64,000 bases of DNA from Lentzea sp. NBRC 102530. GTDB taxonomy: Bacteria; Actinomycetota; Actinomycetes; Mycobacteriales; Pseudonocardiaceae. The translations under genes were made by a program, and so were the position numbers. The notes beneath the pieces were generated by a model, which had not been told where the DNA came from, made no database searches, and was given only the letters and a program-made list of their open reading frames with translations. The stretch covers positions 496,001 through 560,000 of the forward strand of contig NZ_BSTF01000003.1 in NCBI RefSeq assembly GCF_030269365.1, written 5' to 3'. Shown one piece after another: positions 45,122-53,700 of this stretch. The stretch's first letter is position 1; the number at the start of each line of letters is the position of its first letter.

Positions 45122-45790
45122 ATGACTCACCGCGTTGACGACATGCCGTTGCCGCTCTGGCTGCCGGAGTCCGGCTCCGGCCCCGGCATCGTCCTGATCC
45201 AGGAGATCTTCGGCCTGGACGCCTACCTCACCGGCATCGCCGAGAAGCTCGCCGCGCTCGGCTACGTCGTCGCCGTCCCCGAACTCTTCCACCGCTTCCA
45301 GCCCGGCTGGGTGGGCGAGCACGACGAGGCCGGCATCGCGAAGTCGATGGAGGTCGTCGGCAACCTCGACTTCCCGCTCGCCGTGCAGGACGTCGTGAAG
45401 TCCGTCCAGTACCTGCGCGGCCTGCCCGAGGTCACCGGCGGCGTCGGCGTGTTCGGCTTCTGCCTCGGCGGCACGCTGGCGTACTCGGCGGCCGTCGCCT
45501 CCGACCCGGACACCGCCGTCGCGTTCTACGGTTCGGGCGTGCCGGACCAGATCGGCGCGCTGGACCAGGTGTCGTGCCCGATCCAGTTCGTCTTCGGCAC
45601 CGAGGACTCCTTCATCACCGAGTACCAGAAGGTCGTCGACGCGGTCGAGGACCACGACCACGCCGAGGTTCACCTGGAGCCCGCCGGGCACGCGTTCCTC
45701 AACCACCTCGGCCCGTGGTTCGACGCCGCTGCCGCCGACCGCGCGTGGGACATCTCCGTCCAGTTCCTCGCGCGCACGTTGCCCGCCTGA
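45122..45790 (+). CDS. dienelactone-hydrolase-family protein
   Basis: A 222-residue alpha/beta hydrolase of the DLH family: QEIFGLD (Glu of the DLH tetrad), nucleophile GFCLGG (Cys) near 117, Asp in FVFGTEDSF and His in PAGHAFLN. The Cys nucleophile is diagnostic of this family against ordinary esterases. Start 22 bp after the SDR stop, so cotranscribed; the two may act in one detoxification or catabolic route under the TetR. Confidence 0.88.
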   Translation: MTHRVDDMPLPLWLPESGSGPGIVLIQEIFGLDAYLTGIAEKLAALGYVVAVPELFHRFQPGWVGEHDEAGIAKSMEVVGNLDFPLAVQDVVKSVQYLRGLPEVTGGVGVFGFCLGGTLAYSAAVASDPDTAVAFYGSGVPDQIGALDQVSCPIQFVFGTEDSFITEYQKVVDAVEDHDHAEVHLEPAGHAFLNHLGPWFDAAAADRAWDISVQFLARTLPA

Positions 45791-45802
45791 GGTTCATCGG
45801 CT

Positions 45803-46822
45803 TCACGCGATGCACGGCACCGCGAGCTGCTGCGAGAAGAACCTCTCCAGCGGCTTGCGGTGCAGTCGCCGTTCGACGGCGATCAGTTCGTCCCGCCGGT
45901 AGTGCCGCACCTGGGTGCGCGTGACGACGAACCCGTTCCTGCTCGTCGTGGGCATCTCGTCGTAGAGCAGCGCGTGTTGTCCTTGCGTCACAACGACGTC
46001 CGCGAGTCCGTCCGGGATCTCCCCGGCCCGCGTCGCGATGGTCGCGGCGAGCGCGTCCGGTCGGTTGCGCAACCGGCGGTGCGGCCACGGAACCCCGTGG
46101 TGCTCGGCCTCCAGCGTCCGGTGCAACGCCCGCGCGGCGTGCCGGATGGCCTTGATCGAGTCGCCCGCGAGCACGTGCACCCCGGGACCGTCCAACGCGG
46201 TGTCGCGCCGGAACCCTGTGCACACGATCACCTTGTCGTAGCGCAACTCGCCGGTGCCGTCGATGGAAGCGACGAACCCGTTGCCGTCCTTGACGATCCG
46301 CTGCACGGTCCGCCCCACGGTGTGCGTGAGCCGTGCCGTGGCGGCGATGTGGTCCGCCGTCTCGAACGCACTGGGCCCGCGCCCGATGATCAGCACCCGC
46401 TTCCCCGCGTACGCGGTCGGGTCGGTCGAGGCGCTCGCGTACGTCTCCGCGTGCTCGACACCGGGAATCGTGGGCAGGTGCGGCTTCTTGCCGGTGGCCA
46501 CGACGACGTGCCGGGCCCCGAACGCCTTCGGATCGCTGACCTTCGTGTTGTAGCGGACGTTCAACGGCCGCGCGAAGTCCTCCAGGTACCGCACCAGGTC
46601 GTCCGCGCCGGGAAAGGACCGCTTGCTGTACCGCGCGAACGGCGGCCCGTCGAACAACGAGTTGTCGTCCGTGGAGAGCACGCGGTGCCGCGGGAACGTC
46701 CGGAAGAAGCTCGCCGGCTCCGGCCCCGCCTCGACGACCAGGTAGTCGCGCCCCGCCTCGTGCAGGAACCGCCCCATCTGCAAGCCCGCTGGACCCGCAC
46801 CGATCACCAGGTACTCCACCAT
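45803..46822 (-). CDS. FAD-dependent flavoprotein (monooxygenase-like)
   Basis: A 339-residue two-nucleotide-binding protein: FAD motif GAGPAGLQMG at 8-17 and NAD(P) motif GRGPSAFETA near 145, with VVATGKKP and VIVCTGFRRD as the ATG-type links. This is the FMO/Baeyer-Villiger-like fold without the full FMO signature; the C-terminal domain is shorter than in FMOs. ATG with GGGAGGTGCGTG. Convergent with the DLH gene, 12 bp apart. Substrate unknown. Confidence 0.8.
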   Translation of the reverse strand: MVEYLVIGAGPAGLQMGRFLHEAGRDYLVVEAGPEPASFFRTFPRHRVLSTDDNSLFDGPPFARYSKRSFPGADDLVRYLEDFARPLNVRYNTKVSDPKAFGARHVVVATGKKPHLPTIPGVEHAETYASASTDPTAYAGKRVLIIGRGPSAFETADHIAATARLTHTVGRTVQRIVKDGNGFVASIDGTGELRYDKVIVCTGFRRDTALDGPGVHVLAGDSIKAIRHAARALHRTLEAEHHGVPWPHRRLRNRPDALAATIATRAGEIPDGLADVVVTQGQHALLYDEMPTTSRNGFVVTRTQVRHYRRDELIAVERRLHRKPLERFFSQQLAVPCIA

Positions 46823-46977
46823 CACGCACCTCCCGGCGTCCTCTACGCCGAGCATGGCGAAAAGGTTCAGGCGGGCGGCCAGAGTTCCATGATGCGGTCT
46901 GGCAGCGGGTTTCGCCGAAAACCGTCTCGCTGGGCGAGACCGGGTTTTTGTCGGTGCTGCCTGCCATGATCACCCGC

Positions 46978-47379
46978 ATGGGCACCTGGGACATCGGACA
47001 CTTCGACAACGACGCCGCCGCGGACTTCTCCGGCGCGCTCGACGACGCACCGCAGAACGAGCGCGAGGCCATCATCCGCACGGCCTTGGTCACGACCATC
47101 GAGACCGAGGGCTTCCTCGACAGCTACGACGCGTGCAAGGTCATGGCCTCGGCCGCCCTGATCGCCGCGCAGCTGCCGGGCGGCACCCCGATCGTCACCT
47201 CGTACGCCCCCGACGAGCCGATGCCGGTGTTCTCGCCGGAGTTGCGTCCACTGGCGGTGCGCGCGCTCGACCGCGTCTTGGAAAAGGACTCGGAGCTGGC
47301 CGAACTGTGGGACGAGACGGAGTACGCGGAGAAGTGGCGGCAGAGCGTCGCCGAGCTGCGGGCGGTCCTTCTCACCTGA
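46978..47379 (+). CDS. DUF4259 protein
   Basis: A 133-residue cytoplasmic protein matching DUF4259: MGTWDIGHFDNDAAADFSGAL at the start, EGFLDSYDACKVMASAALIAAQ in the middle and a charged C-terminal helix ending ELRAVLLT. Function of the family is unknown, though members often lie by metabolic or stress genes. Its stop codon is inside the left 24-bp repeat bordering the toxin-antitoxin insertion. Confidence 0.8.
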   Translation: MGTWDIGHFDNDAAADFSGALDDAPQNEREAIIRTALVTTIETEGFLDSYDACKVMASAALIAAQLPGGTPIVTSYAPDEPMPVFSPELRPLAVRALDRVLEKDSELAELWDETEYAEKWRQSVAELRAVLLT

Positions 47380-47396
47380 TGGACGCCGGAACAGCG
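47373..47396. repeat. 24-bp direct repeat, left copy
   Basis: Perfect 24-bp copy of the sequence at 48565-48588, beginning CACCTGATGGACG and ending GGAACAGCG. It contains the DUF4259 stop. Together the two copies bracket the toxin-antitoxin pair and a gene remnant. Confidence 0.95.
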
Positions 47397-47399
47397 CCG

Positions 47400-47457
47400 A
47401 GGACGTGCGCGACAGGATCGTGCTGTTCGACTTCTTGACCTTCTACTGCCTGTAGGT
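47400..47457 (+). pseudogene. remnant of the thioredoxin start of the NHL protein gene
   Basis: The 58 bp align with 48707-48773 of the intact gene: 44 of the first 50 bases agree, then a 9-base gap and further agreement. It reads DVRDRIVLFDFLTFYCL and a stop, against DLRGKIVLLDFWTFCCINC in the intact gene. The 118 bp between repeat and this block in the intact gene (48589-48706) are missing here. A dead fragment of a duplicated 5' end. Confidence 0.8.
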
Positions 47458-48029
47458 CACCTTCTCCAAGTGCCGAACGCGCTGGCGCTGCGGAGCGCTT
47501 CGGCGAATCCGTTGCAGCGGTGACCCTCGTTGGCCAGGATGTCGAGCAGGTCGTCGACGGTGCGCGGTGCTCGTCTGTACCGAGACACCTGTCGCCGGAG
47601 CGCTGCGATCACCAGTTCAGGGGCGAGATCGAGTTGATCGAGCAGGAACTCGTCCTGGTGCAGCACTTCGATGTCAAAGCTGCTGACGGCAGCAGCCGGG
47701 AAGTCCTTCAGGTTCTCGGTGATCAGCAACTCGGCTCCGCCGCACACGGCTGCCGCGAGAACGTGCCGATCCTTGGGATCGTTCTCCATCGCCTCGACGA
47801 GGTGCTGATACCCGGTCACCTCGGCGTCGGGAAAGTGTCGTCGCATCTGCCCAAGCCTGTGAGCCACCTGGTGTTCGGAGGCGCCTCGTTTGCGCAAGTT
47901 CCGATCGAGCTCGGCCAGCACGTCGGTGGACCAGAGCGGACGATAGACGCCGCACTCGCTGATCGTCAGCAGCGTGTCGCACAGGTAGGGCTTGAGAAGG
48001 ACGCACGTGTCGATGAAGACGGGAAGCAC
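47457..48029 (-). CDS. PIN-domain toxin
   Basis: A 190-residue PIN-fold protein: FIDTCVLLKPYLCD at the start with catalytic Asp7, Glu in DVLAELDR, Asp in NDPKDRHVLAAAV and a final acidic ITENLKDF; all four acidic positions are kept, so RNase activity is likely. The protein is longer than VapC (about 130 residues) with a helical tail, a subgroup paired with HTH antitoxins. GTG start 3 bp after the antitoxin stop. Its stop abuts the gene remnant. Likely an mRNA or tRNA endonuclease. Confidence 0.8.
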   Translation of the reverse strand: MLPVFIDTCVLLKPYLCDTLLTISECGVYRPLWSTDVLAELDRNLRKRGASEHQVAHRLGQMRRHFPDAEVTGYQHLVEAMENDPKDRHVLAAAVCGGAELLITENLKDFPAAAVSSFDIEVLHQDEFLLDQLDLAPELVIAALRRQVSRYRRAPRTVDDLLDILANEGHRCNGFAEALRSASAFGTWRR

Positions 48030-48032
48030 TGA

Positions 48033-48524
48033 TCACCTGAGGTCGTCGTTCGTCGGCAACCGTTCGAACGGCGTCTCAAACGGGAGGTCGTAGAGGCCGC
48101 TGTCCTCACCGTCACGGACCATCTCGTCCAGTCCTGCGGCGCGTGCTCTGCGGGAACGGTCCTGGTAGGCGAGGAGATCCGCCAAACGGACTCGGCGATG
48201 CCTGTTGGGCTGTTCATACGGGATCTCGCCCGCTTCCAGCAGTCGCACCAAGGTCGGCCTGGAAATGCCCAGCAGGTGTGCGGCTTCGCTGGTGGTGAGA
48301 ATGGTGTGCTGAGGGGCAACCGTGATCGCCAAGCCCCGCGACATCGCGAACACGACGTCCCGCAGCACGTCGAAGATCTCCGGTGGTAGCGGGAGATGAG
48401 TGCCATCGGGTGCGACGAGTGCGGCGGTCTCGTTCCCTGAGCGAGTCAGCGCGGCAACCCACGCGGACAAGCTCTCCGGCCGCGCCGGGGGCAGCACCGT
48501 TCGCTCACTCGCGCCTGCCGTCAT
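48033..48524 (-). CDS. HTH antitoxin (excisionase-type)
   Basis: A 163-residue protein with an excisionase/MerR-like HTH (about 73-118; LTTSEAAHLLGISRPTLVRLLEAG then PNRHRRVRLADLLAYQ), a helical N-terminal part and an acidic C-terminus that would wrap the toxin. Encoded directly before the PIN gene, the usual antitoxin-first order with tight spacing. It probably represses its own promoter, where tandem CAAAACGAA repeats are found. Confidence 0.8.
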   Translation of the reverse strand: MTAGASERTVLPPARPESLSAWVAALTRSGNETAALVAPDGTHLPLPPEIFDVLRDVVFAMSRGLAITVAPQHTILTTSEAAHLLGISRPTLVRLLEAGEIPYEQPNRHRRVRLADLLAYQDRSRRARAAGLDEMVRDGEDSGLYDLPFETPFERLPTNDDLR

Positions 48525-48539
48525 GTGGTCATGCTAGCT

Positions 48540-48557
48540 CAAAACGAACAAAACGAA
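48540..48557 (-). promoter_or_regulatory. tandem 9-bp repeats in the antitoxin promoter
   Basis: CAAAACGAA occurs twice head to tail (48540-48548, 48549-48557), 15 bp upstream of the antitoxin ATG. On the coding strand it reads TTCGTTTTG twice, AT-rich against the surroundings, and is a natural operator or -35 region for the toxin-antitoxin operon. Confidence 0.6.
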
Positions 48558-48564
48558 AGCAGTC

Positions 48565-48588
48565 CACCTGATGGACGCCGGAACAGCG
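48565..48588. repeat. 24-bp direct repeat, right copy
   Basis: Perfect copy of 47373-47396, located 12 bp before the first possible start of the NHL-thioredoxin gene. The antitoxin promoter begins just to its left, so the toxin-antitoxin unit fills precisely the space between remnant and this repeat. Confidence 0.95.
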
Positions 48589-48600
48589 TGACCGTCCACG

Positions 48601-50436
48601 GTGTTGGATACGGCCGTGACGACTGCCAAGCGCCGTGCCCGTGTCCGTGCTCCCGAACTGGCCGGACGCGGCTGGCTGAACACCGGTGGCGAGAAGGTCA
48701 GCCTCAAGGACCTGCGCGGCAAGATCGTGCTGCTCGACTTCTGGACCTTCTGCTGCATCAACTGCCTGCACGTCCTCGACGAGCTTCGCCCGCTCGAGAA
48801 GGAGTTCGAGGACGTCCTCGTCACCATCGGCGTGCATTCGCCGAAGTTCGTGCACGAGGCCGACCCCGAGGCGCTCAAGGCCGCCGTCGAGCGCTACGAG
48901 GTGCACCACCCGGTCCTGGACGACCCGGAGCTCGGCATGTGGGAGCAGTACGCCGTCAAGGCGTGGCCGACGCTGACGCTGATCGACCCCGAGGGGTACG
49001 TCGTGCACGTCGCCGCTGGTGAGGGGCACGTCGAGGCGCTCAGGACGATCATCGGCGAGCTCGTCGAGGAGCACGACGCGAAGGGCACGCTCCACCGCGG
49101 CAGCGGTCCGTACCAGGCTCCGGAACCGCAGAACACCACGCTGCGGTTCCCGGCCAAGGCGATCGTCACGCCGAGCGGCACCATCCTGGTCAGCGACTCG
49201 GCCCATCACAGCATCGTGGAGCTGGAGGCGGACGGCGAGACGGTCGTCCGCCGCATCGGCACCGGTGAACGAGGCCGGGAGGACGGCCTGAACCCGTCCT
49301 TCTCCGAGCCCGCGGGCCTCACCCTGGTCCCGAACACGCACGGCTACGACGTGGTCGTCGCGGACACGGTCAACCACCTGCTCAGAGGCCTGAACCTCGA
49401 CACGGGCGAGGTCACGACCCTCGCGGGCACCGGCGAGCAGTGGCGCGACGGCGAGACGGACGGGCCGGCCGACAAGATCGAGCTGACCAGCCCGTGGGAC
49501 GTCGCGTGGTGGAACGGCGGCGTCGCCATCGCCATGGCCGGCAACCACACGCTGAGCTTCTTCGACCCCGGGACGAACACCGTCGAGCGCCTCGCCGGCA
49601 CGACCGTCGAGGGCATCAACGACGGGCCGGCGGACGGCGCCTTCTTCGCGCAGACCTCCGGGCTGGCCGCGGACGGCGAACGGCTCTGGATGGTCGACTC
49701 CGAGACCAGCGCGTTGCGGTACCTGGAGAACGGCGAGGTCACCACGGTCGTCGGCAAGGGGCTGTTCGCGTTCGGGCACAAGGACGGTGACGCCGGCGAG
49801 GCGTTGCTCCAGCACCCGCTGGGCGTCACGGTGCTCAAGGACCACTCGGTCGCCATCAGCGACACCTACAACAACGCGATCCGCCGGTTCGACCCCGAGA
49901 CGAACACGCTCACGACCATCGCCACGGACATCGCCGAGCCGTCCGACGCCCTCGTCGTCGACGGCGAACTCGTCGTGGTCGCGAGCGCCGCGCACCGCCT
50001 CGAACGGTTCGCCGCCACGGCCGTCAAGGTCGACGGCGAGGCCCACGAGGTCAAGCGGCCGTCGACCGACATCGCCGCGGGCAGCTTCGAGCTCGCGGTC
50101 GTCTTCACGCCGCCGACCGGCACCAAGCTGGACGAGCGGTACGGGCCGTCGACCCGCCTGGAGATCACCAGCTCACCGCCCGAGCTGATCCTCGAGGGCG
50201 CGGGGGTCGGCACCGAACTGGTACGCGCGTTGCGGATCAACGATCAGGTCACGAACGGCGTGCTGCACGTCGTGGCGCAGGCCGCCAGTTGTAGTGACGA
50301 TCCGGCCGACGAGCACCCCGTCTGCCGCCTGACCAGGCAGGACTGGGGTGTGCCCGTTCGAGTCGTTGCCGATGCACCTACCCGGCTCCCGCTGCTCATG
50401 GGCGGCATGGACGAGGAGGGTCGGCAAGCCACGTAG
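48601..50436 (+). CDS. NHL-repeat thioredoxin-like protein (NHLRC2-type)
   Basis: A 611-residue cytosolic protein: thioredoxin-like domain (about 15-155) with the redox-type motif FWTFCCINCLHV and KAWPTLTLIDPEG, then a six-bladed NHL/beta-propeller (about 175-480) with blades of the SDSAHHSIVELEADG and ADTVNHLLRGLNL type, and a C-terminal beta domain. The Cys arrangement C-C-x2-C is the one found in NHLRC2 relatives. Start GTG at 48601 or GTG at 48616, uncertain. A fragment of this gene lies 1.2 kb upstream. Function: probably redox, unproved. Confidence 0.85.
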   Translation: MLDTAVTTAKRRARVRAPELAGRGWLNTGGEKVSLKDLRGKIVLLDFWTFCCINCLHVLDELRPLEKEFEDVLVTIGVHSPKFVHEADPEALKAAVERYEVHHPVLDDPELGMWEQYAVKAWPTLTLIDPEGYVVHVAAGEGHVEALRTIIGELVEEHDAKGTLHRGSGPYQAPEPQNTTLRFPAKAIVTPSGTILVSDSAHHSIVELEADGETVVRRIGTGERGREDGLNPSFSEPAGLTLVPNTHGYDVVVADTVNHLLRGLNLDTGEVTTLAGTGEQWRDGETDGPADKIELTSPWDVAWWNGGVAIAMAGNHTLSFFDPGTNTVERLAGTTVEGINDGPADGAFFAQTSGLAADGERLWMVDSETSALRYLENGEVTTVVGKGLFAFGHKDGDAGEALLQHPLGVTVLKDHSVAISDTYNNAIRRFDPETNTLTTIATDIAEPSDALVVDGELVVVASAAHRLERFAATAVKVDGEAHEVKRPSTDIAAGSFELAVVFTPPTGTKLDERYGPSTRLEITSSPPELILEGAGVGTELVRALRINDQVTNGVLHVVAQAASCSDDPADEHPVCRLTRQDWGVPVRVVADAPTRLPLLMGGMDEEGRQAT

Positions 50437-50445
50437 ACTCCCGGG

Positions 50446-50766
50446 GTGCCTGATGTCAAGCTAGAGATCCAGATGCTGTACGACCGTGTCATGGTCCGCA
50501 TCTCGCCGGAGGACGGCGAGCGGCGCTCCAGCGGAGGCATCGTGATCCCCGCTACGGCCCAGATGGCGAAGCGGTTGGCGTGGGGTGATGTGTTCGGAGT
50601 CGGTACCAGCGTGCGCCACGTGAAGGTCGGCGACCGGGTGATGTTCAACCCGGAAGATCAGCTTGAGGTCGAGGTGCAGGGCACCACGTATCTCGTGATG
50701 AGGGAACGCGATCTGCACGCGGTTGCGACTGAGCTCACCGAGCACGGTACTGGTCTGTACCTATGA
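50446..50766 (+). CDS. GroES-family co-chaperone-like protein
   Basis: A 106-residue GroES-fold protein: YDRVMVRISPEDGERRSSGGIVIPATAQ with the mobile loop, VGDRVMFNPEDQ and a C-terminal strand. It differs from the canonical GroES by an acidic N-terminus and lack of the usual E-K-P-type hydrophobic tripeptide in the loop, and no groEL is adjacent. GTG start, 9 bp after the NHL gene. Probably a divergent GroES paralogue of actinobacteria; partner chaperonin is not known. Confidence 0.8.
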   Translation: MPDVKLEIQMLYDRVMVRISPEDGERRSSGGIVIPATAQMAKRLAWGDVFGVGTSVRHVKVGDRVMFNPEDQLEVEVQGTTYLVMRERDLHAVATELTEHGTGLYL

Positions 50767-50842
50767 GCCGCCGGTTCGTGATCTGCGCCTGATAGCTACA
50801 CACATATGCCACCTCAGGAGAGACAGGGCAACGGGGAGAGCT

Positions 50843-52861
50843 GTGCCGTACGACGCTGACAAGACGAGAGCGATGCCTCCGGTGGGTCCCGGCGGCACGT
50901 CCTCGGAGCAGACGACCAAGATGTCGCCGGTCCAGGTGGACGCCTCGACCGAGGCGTGGCCGTCTGAGGAGCCGGACGCGAACGAGCCGACCGTCACCGC
51001 GGCCGTGCCCGGTGTCGGTTTCCCGGCCGGCGAGGACGCCACCGAGTACATGAGGCCGGTGGCGCCGCCCGAACCGCCGACGCAGCAGGTGCCGCCGCCG
51101 CAGATGCCCGAGGACTCCAGCGTCTACGGGCCCGTGATGATCGAACCGGGTGAGGACGAGGCGAAGCCGGGGTTCAACCGGAAGCGCGCGCTGATCGTGG
51201 CAGCGGCCGTGGTCGGCGCGTTCGGCCTGCTCTACGGCCTCGACATCCTCGTGTCGAGCGGCAACGTGCCGCGCGGCGTGACGGTGGCGGGCGTCGACGT
51301 CGGCGGCCTCAGCCACTCCGAGGCCGAGAAGAAGCTCCGCGACGAGATCGGCCCGCGCCTCGACAAGCCCGTGGCCCTCAAGGCCGGTGACGTCACGGCC
51401 GAGCTCGACCCCAAGGCGGCGGGTCTGGAGCTCGACTGGAACGCGACGATCGATCGTGCCGGCAGCCAGCCGCTCAGCCCGTTCACGCGCGTCACCTCGT
51501 TCTTCACCAGCCGCGAGGTCGGTGTCGCCACGAAGGCGGACGACACGAAGGTCTCCGGCGCGCTCGAGGCCCTGCGCCCCAAGCTCGACCACGAGCCGAT
51601 CGAGGGCACCATCAAGTTCGAGGGCGCCACCCCCGTCGCCGTCGAGCCGCACGCGGGCCAGAAGCTCAAGACCGAGGACGCCACCGGCGCGGTCGTCGCC
51701 AACTGGGCGTCCGGCGGTCCCGTCGACGTCCCGATGGACTTCACCCCGGTCAAGACGACCAAGGAGGGCGTCGAGAAGGCGCTCAACGACATCGTCAAGA
51801 CCGCCGTCTCCGGCCCCGTCGTCATCAAGGGCGAGGGCAAGGACGCGACGCTCACGCCGGAGATGATCGGCGCCACGCTGGCGTTCGCGCCGGCCGACGA
51901 CGGCTCGCTGGCGGTCACGCCGAACAAGGACAAGCTCGCCGAGGTCACGACGCCGCAGCTCAAGGACACGATCAAGGAGGGCAAGGACGCCGAGATCGTG
52001 TTCGAGGGCGGCAAGCCCACCGTCAAGCCCTCGGTGGACGGCCTCGACCTCGACTGGGACAAGAACCTCCAGCCGTACTTCGACACGCTGAAGAAGACCG
52101 ACGGCCGCGAGATCAAGTTCGAGTACAAGCACACGCCCGCGAAGGTCACCACCGAGCAGGCGAACAAGATGGGCATCAAGGAGGTCATCGGCGAGTTCTC
52201 GACCGGTGGCTTCGCCCCCGCCTCGGGCGTCAACATCCGGGTCGTGGCCGAGAAGGTCAACGGCGCGATCGTGAAGCCCAAGGAGACGTTCAGTCTCAAC
52301 AAGTACACGGGTCCGCGCGGCACCGCGCAGGGCTACGTCGAGGCGGGCATCATCGAGAACGGCATCCCCGGCATGGCGGTCGGCGGTGGCATCTCGCAGT
52401 TCGCGACCACCCTCTACAACGCGTACTACTACGCGGGCATGAAGGACGCGGGCCACAAGGAGCACAGCTACTGGATCACCCGGTACCCGAAGGGCCGCGA
52501 GGCCACGGTGTTCATGGACGGCAACGGCAACAGCCTGATCGACATCGCCTTCACGAACCCGGACGACACGGGCATCGCGATCCAGACGATCTGGACCGGC
52601 TCCTCGATCACGATCAAGCTCTGGGGCACCAAGAACTACGACGTGACCGGCTCCACCAGCGGTGACTTCAACCCGACCCAGCCGCAGGAGAAGAAGGTCA
52701 GCAAGGCGGGCTGCACGCCGAGCAACGGTGCTCCCGGCTTCTCGGTGACCGACACCCGCACGATCACGGACCGCCGCACCGGCCAGTCGCGCAGCGAGTC
52801 GCGCACGGTCCGCTACGACCCGCAGTTCAAGATCATCTGTGAGCCGCCGCCCGGAGGCTGA
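50843..52861 (+). CDS. VanW-family membrane protein with peptidoglycan-binding-type domains
   Basis: A 672-residue protein. The first 110 residues are acidic, low complexity and cytoplasmic; a single membrane span follows (about 113-137, RALIVAAAVVGAFGLLYGLD). Outside, two repeated domains (about 140-390, GGLSHSEAEKKLRDEIGP and similar, putative peptidoglycan-binding PF12229-type) lead to a VanW domain (about 440-600; FSLNKYTGPRGTAQGYVEAG, GGGISQFATTLYNAYYYAG). GTG after GGGGAGAG. Role in cell wall is inferred; not the vancomycin-resistance determinant. Followed in 5 bp by the DUF1206 gene. Confidence 0.85.
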   Translation: MPYDADKTRAMPPVGPGGTSSEQTTKMSPVQVDASTEAWPSEEPDANEPTVTAAVPGVGFPAGEDATEYMRPVAPPEPPTQQVPPPQMPEDSSVYGPVMIEPGEDEAKPGFNRKRALIVAAAVVGAFGLLYGLDILVSSGNVPRGVTVAGVDVGGLSHSEAEKKLRDEIGPRLDKPVALKAGDVTAELDPKAAGLELDWNATIDRAGSQPLSPFTRVTSFFTSREVGVATKADDTKVSGALEALRPKLDHEPIEGTIKFEGATPVAVEPHAGQKLKTEDATGAVVANWASGGPVDVPMDFTPVKTTKEGVEKALNDIVKTAVSGPVVIKGEGKDATLTPEMIGATLAFAPADDGSLAVTPNKDKLAEVTTPQLKDTIKEGKDAEIVFEGGKPTVKPSVDGLDLDWDKNLQPYFDTLKKTDGREIKFEYKHTPAKVTTEQANKMGIKEVIGEFSTGGFAPASGVNIRVVAEKVNGAIVKPKETFSLNKYTGPRGTAQGYVEAGIIENGIPGMAVGGGISQFATTLYNAYYYAGMKDAGHKEHSYWITRYPKGREATVFMDGNGNSLIDIAFTNPDDTGIAIQTIWTGSSITIKLWGTKNYDVTGSTSGDFNPTQPQEKKVSKAGCTPSNGAPGFSVTDTRTITDRRTGQSRSESRTVRYDPQFKIICEPPPGG

Positions 52862-52866
52862 CACAA

Positions 52867-53700
52867 ATGCTGGTTCAACAGTGGCCACGCGCGGGTATTC
52901 ACCCGTTCGTGGCCACTGTTGCGCATGAGGCGAGAAGACACCCCGTCGTCCAGACGCTGGGGCGCGCGGGGATGGTTTTGTACGGGGTCGTGCACGTCCT
53001 GGTGGCGTGGCTCGCGATCCAGGTCGCGTTCGGTGACTCCGAACAGGCCGACTCGAAAGGCGCGGTGAGCGACATCGCGCAGGGCGGCGTGTGGTTGCTG
53101 TGGGCGCTGGGCATCGGCCTGGTGTTCTTCGCGCTCTGGCAGCTGCTGCTCGCGTTCGTCGGTTACACCTACATCGGCAAGAAGCGGAAGCGCATCTCGA
53201 AGCGCATCGGCTCCGCCGCCCGCGCCGTCACGGCGACCGGTATCGCGCTGGGTGCGTTCAAGTACGCCACCGGCTCCGGCGGGGGCGGTGACCAGAACCA
53301 GCAGCAGCAGGAACTCACGGCGCAGGTGCTCGCGTTGCCCGCCGGGCAGTTCCTCGTCGGCGCCGTCGCGATCGGCATCCTCGCCATCGCCGGCGTGATC
53401 ATCTACAAGGGCATCAAGAAGTCCTTCGAGAAGGACCTCGACATGGGCAAGGCGCCCAAGTGGATCGAACCGGTCGGCAGGATCGGCTGGATCGGCAAGG
53501 GTGCCGCGTACGGCGTGATCGGTGTCCTCGTCGGACTGGCCGCGATCAACGCGGACCCCCAGCAGTCCGGTGGCATGGACAAGGCCCTGAAAACGTTGGC
53601 AGCACAGCCTTACGGCATGTTCCTGCTGTCCGCCGTGGCGATCGGCATCGCCGCGTTCGGCGTCTACTGCTTCGCGGCGGCCCGCGCGCTCAAGGAGTGA
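52867..53700 (+). CDS. DUF1206 membrane protein
   Basis: A 277-residue protein with six membrane spans in three pairs, each introduced by a (R/K)-x-G-x-x-x-(Y/K)G-type loop (GRAGMVLYGVVHVLVAWLAI; IGSAARAVTATGIALGAF; GRIGWIGKGAAYGVIGVLVG), as in DUF1206. Function of this family is unknown. ATG after CGGAGG; a GTG at 52909 is an alternative. The first codons carry a 14-bp perfect inverted repeat. Overlaps the convergent downstream gene by 37 bp. Confidence 0.85.
   Translation: MLVQQWPRAGIHPFVATVAHEARRHPVVQTLGRAGMVLYGVVHVLVAWLAIQVAFGDSEQADSKGAVSDIAQGGVWLLWALGIGLVFFALWQLLLAFVGYTYIGKKRKRISKRIGSAARAVTATGIALGAFKYATGSGGGGDQNQQQQELTAQVLALPAGQFLVGAVAIGILAIAGVIIYKGIKKSFEKDLDMGKAPKWIEPVGRIGWIGKGAAYGVIGVLVGLAAINADPQQSGGMDKALKTLAAQPYGMFLLSAVAIGIAAFGVYCFAAARALKE
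52876..52921. repeat. 14-bp perfect inverted repeat in the start of the DUF1206 gene
   Basis: CAACAGTGGCCACG (52876-52889) and CGTGGCCACTGTTG (52908-52921) flank an 18-base loop. As it starts 15 bp after the VanW stop and no T-run follows, it may end the vanW transcript or fold over the DUF1206 start region. If GTG 52909 were the start, the hairpin would lie in the leader. Confidence 0.75.

Noticed and set aside
50735..52888. 717-residue minus-strand frame over the VanW gene
   Set aside because: Antisense shadow with no recognisable domain, while the plus strand reads VanW.
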